A stretch of 7,309 nucleotides of DNA from Chitinophaga pinensis (lineage in GTDB: Bacteria; Bacteroidota; Bacteroidia; M30B66), in NCBI GenBank assembly GCA_943333015.1, contig CALQRR010000076.1:1-7309 (forward strand). The letters run 5' to 3'. Each line of letters begins with the position of its first letter. The stretch's first letter is position 1. The translations under genes and the position numbers were made by a program. A model generated the notes under the pieces. That model saw only the letters and a program-made list of their open reading frames with translations. It did no database searches and was not told the origin of the DNA. This document shows positions 1-6,067 of the stretch, piece after piece.

Positions 1-365
1 AGGAAGACATGAAAGCGCGTGATTTCCGTATCAAGGTCATTGCCGATATCAGTTGCGATGTGGATGGTTCCATTCCGGCTACGGTCAAAGACACCACCAT
101 CGAAGATCCTACGTTTGGCTTTCATCCCTTGTCGGAAACCATCGAGGCGCCTTATTTGCCCAATACCATTGATGTGATGGCGGTGAGCAATTTGCCTTGC
201 GAGTTACCGCTGGATGCCTCTAAAGGTTTTGGTGAACACCTCATTAAATACGTCATTGGTGGTTTGCTGCAAACCGATGGTCATCCAATGATAAAACGGG
301 CCACGATTGCTGAAGATGGTGCCTTAACCGAACGTTTTAGCTACCTCAAAGATTACGTCGATTAA
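1..365 (+). CDS. Saccharopine dehydrogenase / alanine dehydrogenase-like oxidoreductase, C-terminal part (5' end outside window)
   Basis: This is the C-terminal part, about 120 residues, of an NAD(P)-dependent oxidoreductase that resembles the LYS1-type saccharopine dehydrogenase (lysine-forming) and AlaDH/PNT families. The frame is open to the left edge (codons for Glu and Asp precede the first ATG at 9), so that ATG is very probably internal. Visible traits are a strand reading IKVIADISCDVDGSIP, followed by a segment with PxTxxVMAVSNLPCELPxDAS and a closing helix rich in hydrophobic residues. In LYS1-like enzymes a DxSCDxxG segment and a later 'xLPxxLPxEAS' segment occupy this same C-terminal position, which is the basis of the call. 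Family members interconvert saccharopine with lysine and 2-oxoglutarate, or carry out related amino-acid oxidoreductions, in the cytoplasm. The exact substrate cannot be read from this fragment because the nucleotide-binding part is missing. The TAA stop overlaps the stop codon of the convergent kinase gene. Confidence 0.75.
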   Translation, partial: EDMKARDFRIKVIADISCDVDGSIPATVKDTTIEDPTFGFHPLSETIEAPYLPNTIDVMAVSNLPCELPLDASKGFGEHLIKYVIGGLLQTDGHPMIKRATIAEDGALTERFSYLKDYVD

Positions 366-3300
366 CTGTTCAGACGTGCTTTAATCATTGAACCGTACTT
401 GATAAGCAGATTGCGAATCTCTTCGGTATTGATGGGCTTGCTTACATAGTCATTCATGCCTGACGCCAGACAAATTTCACGGTCTCCTTTGAGTGCGTTG
501 GCTGTCATGGCAATAATAATCGGTTGCTTACCTGTGTGTATTTTCCGGATGGTTGCTGTTGCCTCCAAGCCATCCATTTCCGGCATCATCACATCCATGA
601 ATATGAGATCATACGTATGATCCATCATCATTTCCACTGCCTCTGCTCCATTATTAGCAATGGAAATTTCATAACCGAAATTCTCCAAAACGCGCTCAGT
701 CAGTTTCTGATTGATCAGATTATCTTCTGCCAATAATATCTGTAAAGGATATTCAGAAGCCACTAGGACCTCTTCAACAACGTTCATTTCTGTCACAATC
801 TCTTTCACTGGTTGCAGGTCCAATATATTACTCATTTTTTGAAGTAGCAAGTCATGACGAATTGGTTTACTTACATGTGCTTTGAAATATTTGTTGATTT
901 CGGTACGCGACAACATGTGGCCGATAGACGAATATAAAATGAGTGGCAGTTCCTTATTCGTCGTGTGTTGCTGAAGTTCCTTCCCGAAGGTGATTCCATC
1001 CATGTCGGGCATTTTCATATCAATCAGCCCTAGATCGAATTGCTTTCCTTGTTTGATAATATTAAGGGCGATGAGCGGGTTGTTATACGAATCCACTTCC
1101 ATGCCGTTGGTCTTGAACAATTGTTCGAGAATCTTCCGGTTGGTCATGTTATCATCAACAATCAAAATCCGTTTTCCCTGAAGAATTTCCAGGTTTTGCT
1201 CCTGCTTCAATACTTCGGTCGATTCTTCCATCAACACATCAAAGTAAAACGTCGTGCCTGCTTCTGGCGAACTTGTCAGATCCAAAGAACCGCCCATCAA
1301 TTCCACCAGATGTTTGCTAATGGCCAGCCCAAGTCCAGTTCCTCCGTACTTCCGGGTAGTGGAATTGTCGACCTGTGAAAAGGGTTTAAACAATTTCTCC
1401 TGCTTTTCCAACGGAATGCCAATGCCGGTATCACTCACGGAGATTTTCAGGCGGACTGATCCATTGTTGCGTTGGATGGGAGTAACACCAATCACCACTT
1501 CGCCTTCGTCGGTAAATTTGATGGCATTTCCAATGAGGTTCACAATGACCTGTCGGAAACGCGTTACGTCGCCGTTGAGTTGAAATACCTCACTATTTTC
1601 GACGTGATAAAAGAGTTCAATGTTTTTCTCGTATGCCCTGCTGCTAAAGAGATTCATGACTTCCTCGATGCATGAATTCAAGTCAAAAGCAGTATTCTCC
1701 AGTTCGAGATGGCCTGCTTCAATTTTACTAAAATCAAGGATGTCGTTGATAATGTTGAGCAAATGATCGCCTGAAATTCGAATCGTTTCTACATAATCGC
1801 GCTGCTCGGGACTCAACGCGGTATCGCCCAGTAAACTCGTCATACCGATTACCCCGTTCATGGGCGTTCTTATTTCATGACTCATCGTTGCCAAGAAATC
1901 GGATTTGGCCCGTGTTGCATTTTCGGCGATTTCCTTGGAATGGATAATCTCTTTTTCGTATTCCTTGATGTGCGTAATATCCCGGATGGCTCCATCGTAA
2001 TACACATTGCCTTCCGCATCTGTTGACCGCATCGACGAAAGCAATCCCCAGAACGGTGTACCGTCTTTCTTTCTAAACTGCACTTCTTCGTTAGTAAACG
2101 ATCCACTTTGTTCAATCACCTGCACCAACTCAAACCGTCTGTTGGCATCGGCATACAAACTCATCGAAGGAGAATGGAGCGCTTCCGTTTCTGATTCAAA
2201 ACCAAACATTTCTACAAATGCCTGATTCACATAGATCATCCCTAGAGCGGGTGTACTTCGGTACAATCCTTCTTTGATGTTCCGGTTGATGGACGAAAGC
2301 AACAGTTGATTTTGATGGATAATGTCTTCAGAACGTCGCTGTTCGGTACAATCGCGCACAAAAATCGAAACACCCGATACATTGCGTGTATCGGTTTTGA
2401 TGGGATAAAGTTTTACTTCCGAGATCGTTTCATAATACCCCAACTGAAACTTATCGTAATACGTTCGTTGATAGCCTTGCAATGCTTTGTCGATCCGGTC
2501 TTTGGTTTTCTGAATGAGATCGCTGTATGCCGGGGGCATCATGCTGAAAATCTCACGTCCTTTCTCTACCAGCACTCCGTAACGGGCGTAAAAGTTATTC
2601 TCGAAATTGGTGTTGTAATCGATCAATTCATACCGGTCATTGATCAAATAGATCTCGTCATCGGTATTGTCCAAAATCGCCCGTAGGTTGGATTCCTTCA
2701 GTGTTATTTTTTCGGAATGTTGATCTACCGTGTATTCCAGGCTGGAATTTACCTGTTGAATATGACCAATCTCTTCGCCAATATCCTGCTGGAGCAAGTG
2801 TACACCATCAAACAAAATAGCAAAGGGATCGTCTTCCGGAATGTCAGCATGGATGAACTCGGTTTCATCAGAAAACGAATTTCTACTGATTACCCGAGCC
2901 AATTGATCGATTCGCTTTTGTTGAACTTCTTTTAATTGGCGGATTTCTTCTTTTAACGCGAGCAGTTCGTGTTGATCTACTACTTCGGTTTCCTGTGTTT
3001 GGGAAAAGAGGAGCGGAGAATGTTTTTTTTGTTGAGAAATGAGTTTTAAGCCTTCTTCAACCGAGCGAACAGTGGTGACATGTTGAAATTTACCGGGCGA
3101 AAATAACCGGTACATCGTAACGATAGACCGTGTTGCGCCTCCAACAACCCAATAGCTGTGTGCATAATAGCTGTTAATCTCTTTGTCGTACTGTTCGAGC
3201 CGTTTACGGGCTGCTTTGCTGACGCGGGTAATGTGGCTCAGGTGATGAATGGCAAAAAACGGCTTCTGCCGCATAGCTGCAATAGCGCGCAGTTTGCAGC

Positions 3301-3934
3301 GATGCAGGATATCGGCATTGGCTTCAGTGAGATCGCCACGGATATAGCCTAAGAGAATTTCTTTATTCAGATGCAGGAATCGGCATTCAAAATCGCCGGA
3401 TTCACTTTCATATTTCCAGTCGGGTTCTTCTTCTGTTTCAATGGAATGCCAAAGCTGATCTGGTTTCTGAAACAGTTTCCCCATCAGGGCTTCGGTGGAT
3501 GTTAACCCTTCGCCATCGGGTAATTCAGGATGGTCGCGCAGTAAATGTTGTAGCGCGGCATGCTTGTCTTCATGAAAACTGAAGTGTGTTTGCTGTGGAG
3601 AAAATTGGTCAGTAATAGCGGTGAGTTGTTTGAGCCACCAAGGGGAATTGACCAATGCCACCGAATGGATAATAGATTCGGAAAGCGACTGCCTGATTTT
3701 CCGGAAAATCCACAATCCTGAACTCCCTGGCTGGAGCGTCGCATCTCCCAAATCGACCAAAAGTTTATTCGCACTTTTCTCCTCAGCAATCTGATCAAAA
3801 AGCTGAAGCATCGGCTCATATTCCAAATGATCCACCGGACCGCTCAAGCGGAGATGAAACAAACGGTTGCCCATCCGCTCTAATGAGGCAGATAGTAATC
3901 CGTTGGGAGTTGGACGTAGCAGAATGCGATTCAT
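362..3934 (-). CDS. Soluble hybrid sensor histidine kinase: 2x STAS-like, coiled coil, 2x PAS, HisKA, HATPase, 2x REC
   Basis: This is a 1190-residue cytoplasmic hybrid histidine kinase with no evident membrane segment. Predicted order: two SpoIIAA/STAS-like domains (about 22-132 and 186-302), a charged coiled coil (about 318-412), PAS1 (about 413-532), PAS2 (about 543-660, ending in the usual DGAIRDIT), HisKA (about 676-742) and HATPase (about 788-902). The phosphoacceptor is His686 in SHEIRTPMNG. The ATP-binding N box is around Asn799/Asn803, the G1 box is DTGIGIP (835-841), the F box is FKPF (849-852) and the G2 box is GGTGLGL (864-870). REC1 (about 921-1035) keeps Asp927/Asp928, phospho-site Asp972, Ser1003 and Lys1023. 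REC2 (about 1064-1182) keeps Glu1070/Asp1071, Asp1114, Thr1144 and Lys1166. All catalytic residues are therefore present. There is no HPt domain and no neighbouring response regulator, so the output partner must be encoded elsewhere. The ATG at 3934 is preceded in frame by a TAA 18 bases upstream, which fixes the upper limit of the gene. No Shine-Dalgarno sequence lies next to this ATG, as is common in Bacteroidota. The signal sensed is unknown. Confidence 0.95.
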   Translation of the reverse strand: MNRILLRPTPNGLLSASLERMGNRLFHLRLSGPVDHLEYEPMLQLFDQIAEEKSANKLLVDLGDATLQPGSSGLWIFRKIRQSLSESIIHSVALVNSPWWLKQLTAITDQFSPQQTHFSFHEDKHAALQHLLRDHPELPDGEGLTSTEALMGKLFQKPDQLWHSIETEEEPDWKYESESGDFECRFLHLNKEILLGYIRGDLTEANADILHRCKLRAIAAMRQKPFFAIHHLSHITRVSKAARKRLEQYDKEINSYYAHSYWVVGGATRSIVTMYRLFSPGKFQHVTTVRSVEEGLKLISQQKKHSPLLFSQTQETEVVDQHELLALKEEIRQLKEVQQKRIDQLARVISRNSFSDETEFIHADIPEDDPFAILFDGVHLLQQDIGEEIGHIQQVNSSLEYTVDQHSEKITLKESNLRAILDNTDDEIYLINDRYELIDYNTNFENNFYARYGVLVEKGREIFSMMPPAYSDLIQKTKDRIDKALQGYQRTYYDKFQLGYYETISEVKLYPIKTDTRNVSGVSIFVRDCTEQRRSEDIIHQNQLLLSSINRNIKEGLYRSTPALGMIYVNQAFVEMFGFESETEALHSPSMSLYADANRRFELVQVIEQSGSFTNEEVQFRKKDGTPFWGLLSSMRSTDAEGNVYYDGAIRDITHIKEYEKEIIHSKEIAENATRAKSDFLATMSHEIRTPMNGVIGMTSLLGDTALSPEQRDYVETIRISGDHLLNIINDILDFSKIEAGHLELENTAFDLNSCIEEVMNLFSSRAYEKNIELFYHVENSEVFQLNGDVTRFRQVIVNLIGNAIKFTDEGEVVIGVTPIQRNNGSVRLKISVSDTGIGIPLEKQEKLFKPFSQVDNSTTRKYGGTGLGLAISKHLVELMGGSLDLTSSPEAGTTFYFDVLMEESTEVLKQEQNLEILQGKRILIVDDNMTNRKILEQLFKTNGMEVDSYNNPLIALNIIKQGKQFDLGLIDMKMPDMDGITFGKELQQHTTNKELPLILYSSIGHMLSRTEINKYFKAHVSKPIRHDLLLQKMSNILDLQPVKEIVTEMNVVEEVLVASEYPLQILLAEDNLINQKLTERVLENFGYEISIANNGAEAVEMMMDHTYDLIFMDVMMPEMDGLEATATIRKIHTGKQPIIIAMTANALKGDREICLASGMNDYVSKPINTEEIRNLLIKYGSMIKARLNS

Positions 3935-4178
3935 GGTTTTTTGAAAATCGATTTATAGGCATTAACTCCTATTCGTGATTTACGGGGTAAAATGACTGTA
4001 TTTTGAGAAGGTGTTCAGGAAATAACGGTTCGCCTCCTTACAGGCGTAAGAAGTTTTCCAACTATGCTTCAAGGTTCATTAAGTACTTGACTGATTCCCT
4101 GTCTGAACAATACGCACAGCGATTTGCGGAATAAAAAAACGCAGAACTTTATTCGTAAGTAATAAGGGGGATTTTGTC
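3935..4178. other. Intergenic region between WbqC-family gene and hybrid kinase
   Basis: This 244-base gap must hold the 3' untranslated region of the lepB operon and the leader of the kinase gene, both read on the minus strand. It contains a run of seven T on the minus strand (4133-4139) that belongs to a possible terminator. It also contains two mutually exclusive small hairpins: CGCCT/AGGCG (4031-4035 with 4042-4046) and CTTAC/GTAAG (4037-4041 with 4046-4050). A minus-strand AGGAG lies at 3966-3970, just before an out-of-frame ATG at 3962. No match to the TAnnTTTG promoter box was found on the minus strand. I see no RNA gene or convincing coding sequence here. Confidence 0.6.
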
Positions 4179-4196
4179 TTAAATACGCGGTTCTGC
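4133..4196 (-). terminator. Possible intrinsic terminator of the lepB-WbqC operon
   Basis: On the minus strand GCAGAAC (4190-4196, inside the last codons of the WbqC-family gene) is complementary to GTTCTGC (4141-4147). A G and seven T residues follow directly (4140 down to 4133). A second short stem, TTTA with TAAA, can form just inside the first. The position is right for ending the lepB operon. The weak point is the long separation of about 42 bases between the main stem arms, which is unusual for an intrinsic terminator, and the stem has only seven base pairs. Confidence 0.35.
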
Positions 4197-4838
4197 CTGC
4201 AAATACTCGAGCAGATTCACACCACGTTTTTTTAGATAAGCAGAACTGTCGGGACCGAGATTAAAAATAAGATCGTAACAACTCAGCGTATGTTGTTGAG
4301 TAGGAATGACAGGAAACGTTTGATAGTAAAGTTCAGCAGGGAGGATTTCGGCTTGCTTGGGGTGAAACGTAGCGCGCAGATCTAAGTGGTTTTCGGGATG
4401 CGTTTCCCAAATAGTGTTGATTTCAGGTACCGTTATTTTAACCAATTTACACAAGATGCCCAGCAGGCGGATGTTAAAGTCGAACAGTGATGCATCAGGA
4501 TTTTGGTAAAGTGTTTCCAGATGATGTTTGTAATAGCTGAAATACGGCGATTTATTGTACCCAGTAATCAGACTGCGCCAATGCTGAACTGCCCAGGGAC
4601 GTGCCGCCTCGATGCGTGCTTCGCGGATGTGAACGGGTAAACCATTTTGGTGCATTATCGGAATAACGAGAGGCAACACCCCTTGGGAAGTAACAATGTT
4701 GCAGCGGTTGCGAAAGCTTTGTTTTTGATAATGTTCCTGCGCCTCTATGATTACCGGATGGCCTGTTGCCAGAAGTGCCAACTGGTCAACCGGTGGCGCA
4801 TAGGTTAACTGAATTAAAAGAGGTTGGAGGGAATTCAT
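4179..4838 (-). CDS. WbqC-like family protein
   Basis: This 219-residue cytoplasmic protein belongs by pattern to the WbqC-like family. Supporting motifs are a Y/Q-rich stretch followed by QSFRNRCNI (about 40-48), a leucine/valine-rich strand with PLVIPI, and the W-[RS]-x2-IxxYxxSPYFxYY segment (about 87-104), which is the hallmark of the family. The length of 200-240 residues is normal. WbqC was named from an O-antigen cluster, but its biochemical role is not established, so no reaction is assigned. The ATG overlaps the TGA of lepB in the tetranucleotide ATGA (4835-4838, read on the minus strand). This implies one transcript and translational coupling with lepB, and from general knowledge lepB and a WbqC-family gene are often adjacent in Bacteroidota. 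The protein has no signal peptide. The last codons may also form one arm of the operon terminator. Confidence 0.85.
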   Translation of the reverse strand: MNSLQPLLIQLTYAPPVDQLALLATGHPVIIEAQEHYQKQSFRNRCNIVTSQGVLPLVIPIMHQNGLPVHIREARIEAARPWAVQHWRSLITGYNKSPYFSYYKHHLETLYQNPDASLFDFNIRLLGILCKLVKITVPEINTIWETHPENHLDLRATFHPKQAEILPAELYYQTFPVIPTQQHTLSCYDLIFNLGPDSSAYLKKRGVNLLEYLQAEPRI

Positions 4839-5899
4839 CCGTGTATCAGTCGAAAAATACGGTTCCAGCGAATATGTGAAGCGCCGCTCGAATAGGCATT
4901 GTATGAAAAGAAAATCAGCCAGGCCTTACCAATTACGTGATCGCGCGGAACAAATCCCCAGGAGCGCGAATCGGCCGAATAGTCCCGGTTATCACCCATC
5001 ATGAAATAATAATCCTGCTTAAAGGTATACTGCGTAACAACCGCTTCGTTGATCATGATTTTCCCACCAGCGACCGACAATTTATTGTGCTCATAATCTC
5101 GGATAATGCGCTCGTATAAGACAATGTTGCTATCGTTTAACTGAACTGTTTTTCCTTCTGCCGGCACCACCATCGGACCCCAAAAATCATTGTTCCAAGG
5201 ATAGGAACGGCTATGTGGAAAAATATAGGCCTGATATTCTCCTTCAGGTTCCATGCGGATGGTCATCGAATGGACGAACGGATGTTTGGAAAATGTTTTC
5301 GCCAGACTATCGCTCATCGGGAATTCATAATCGAGCATGTTGGAAACGAGCCCACCTTCAGTCACGTTGAGCGAATCGAGCCAAGCCTGATCCAAAGCGG
5401 TGCTGCATTTTACACGTCGTATAAATTGGTATTCCCCCGCTTGCTTGAGCGAATCTCCGTTAATGAAAATTTGCTTGGCAACAATCGATAACGTATCACC
5501 CGGCAATGCTACACAACGCTTTACAAAATAGGTGCGTTTGTCTACTGGCCGCTCTTGTTCCATCGGGTAATTAAACACAACAACGTCCTGTCGTTCAATA
5601 TCACCAAAACCCGAAATGCGCCAATAAGGGAGCTTGATCCAGTCGAGATAGGCGGGCATGGATTCGCTAAAAGGCATGTTCTGATGCATGAACGGAATGG
5701 CCACCGGTGTGATGGGCATGCGCGGACCGTAGGACCATTTGTTGATGAACACAAAATCGCCTGGGAGCAAGGTGCGCTCCATGCTCTGACTTGGAATAAA
5801 AGCACCCTGAATGACTAGAGTGCGCACCAACCAGGCAACAAGAAACGCATAGAGAAACGCTTTTCCCCATTCTTTCAGGTGTTTTCCGAGGTTTTTCAT
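4835..5899 (-). CDS. lepB: Signal peptidase I (family S26A), long Bacteroidota type
   Basis: Type I signal peptidase, 354 residues, which removes signal peptides from proteins exported through Sec or Tat at the outer face of the inner membrane. One N-terminal membrane anchor spans about residues 12-33. It is followed by box B, PSQSMERTLLPGD, with the nucleophile Ser39. Box D is YFVKRCVALPGD, with Lys127 as general base. Box E is GDNRDYSADSRSWGFVP (302-318), with the expected Gly-Asp-Asn-Arg and Asp-Ser-Arg-x-Trp-Gly. All catalytic motifs are intact. Between boxes D and E lies an insert of roughly 170 residues, far longer than in small Gram-positive enzymes. Long inserts of this kind are typical of Bacteroidota signal peptidases. 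It is the first gene of a two-gene operon with the WbqC-family gene and is divergent from the CpeT-like gene. The ATG at 5899 lacks a clear Shine-Dalgarno sequence. The nearest promoter-like element is TATATTCG, five bases upstream of the ATG. Confidence 0.96.
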   Translation of the reverse strand: MKNLGKHLKEWGKAFLYAFLVAWLVRTLVIQGAFIPSQSMERTLLPGDFVFINKWSYGPRMPITPVAIPFMHQNMPFSESMPAYLDWIKLPYWRISGFGDIERQDVVVFNYPMEQERPVDKRTYFVKRCVALPGDTLSIVAKQIFINGDSLKQAGEYQFIRRVKCSTALDQAWLDSLNVTEGGLVSNMLDYEFPMSDSLAKTFSKHPFVHSMTIRMEPEGEYQAYIFPHSRSYPWNNDFWGPMVVPAEGKTVQLNDSNIVLYERIIRDYEHNKLSVAGGKIMINEAVVTQYTFKQDYYFMMGDNRDYSADSRSWGFVPRDHVIGKAWLIFFSYNAYSSGASHIRWNRIFRLIHG

Positions 5900-5904
5900 C
5901 TAGG

Positions 5905-5912
5905 CGAATATA
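5905..5912 (-). promoter_or_regulatory. TAnnTTTG-like box upstream of lepB
   Basis: The minus strand reads TATATTCG, a seven-of-eight match to the Bacteroidota -7 consensus TAnnTTTG, ending five bases before the lepB ATG. If it is used, the transcript would start at or almost at the start codon. No TTTG/TTG -33 element at the usual spacing was seen, so a chance match is quite possible. The real promoter could lie further upstream in the divergent region. Confidence 0.2.
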
Positions 5913-5954
5913 CGTTGAGCGGGAATGTTCGTTTCCAGTTGTTCCTTTTTCTTT

Positions 5955-6046
5955 CAACAGTCGATGTTTGATTGTTGATTTTCGAACGTTTGATAATATT
6001 TTCAGCTCAAGCCAACAGCTTGTTTATGTGCGCAGTCTGACTGTTG
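5955..6046. repeat. Short inverted and direct repeats in the divergent promoter region
   Basis: CAACAGTC (5955-5962) recurs inverted as GACTGTTG (6039-6046). The second arm overlaps an 11-base palindrome, CAGTC-T-GACTG (6033-6043), just upstream of the promoter box for the CpeT-like gene. Between the arms, GTTTGAT occurs twice, 22 bases (about two helical turns) apart (5966-5972 and 5988-5994), around a near-palindrome, TCGAACGTTTGA (5982-5993). These could be operator half-sites serving the two divergent genes, or chance repeats in AT-rich DNA. No known regulator motif was recognised. Confidence 0.3.
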
Positions 6047-6054
6047 CTTTTCCG

Positions 6055-6062
6055 TATTTTTG
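6055..6062 (+). promoter_or_regulatory. TAnnTTTG promoter box upstream of the CpeT-like gene
   Basis: TATTTTTG is an exact match to the -7 consensus TAnnTTTG recognised by the Bacteroidota primary sigma factor. It ends five bases before the ATG at 6068 and fourteen before the ATG at 6077. Transcription would then begin around 6066-6070, giving a leaderless or very short-leader mRNA. A clear -33 TTTG at the standard spacing is not visible, which lowers confidence. Confidence 0.35.
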
Positions 6063-6067
6063 TCGAG

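Noticed and set aside
368..393. GTTCA/TGAAC stem just after the dehydrogenase stop as a terminator
   Set aside because: It is a five-base-pair stem with a 15-16 base loop and no T-run on either strand, so it is too weak to call.
524..2935. Many plus-strand open frames of 60-126 codons opposite the kinase gene, the longest at 2306-2686
   Set aside because: They lie antisense to a domain-complete kinase. Their proteins show no recognisable family, signal peptide or motif, and they have no promoter or ribosome-binding context. They are shadows of the kinase codon pattern.
4031..4050. Overlapping hairpins CGCCT/AGGCG and CTTAC/GTAAG as a riboswitch or attenuator
   Set aside because: The stems are only five base pairs, and no aptamer core, T-run or leader peptide accompanies them. 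They are mentioned only as part of the intergenic region.
5542..5957. Open frames overlapping lepB on both strands (for example minus 5667-5957 and plus 5555-5818)
   Set aside because: They overlap the catalytic box B and anchor region of a clear signal peptidase, and their sequences have low-complexity His/Ser/Arg composition typical of off-frame translation.
6044..6067. TTG at 6044 as the start of the CpeT-like gene
   Set aside because: It would put eight extra residues ahead of the signal peptide, including acidic Glu, and would overlap the TAnnTTTG box. ATG 6068 or 6077 gives a normal Met-Lys-Arg signal peptide start.
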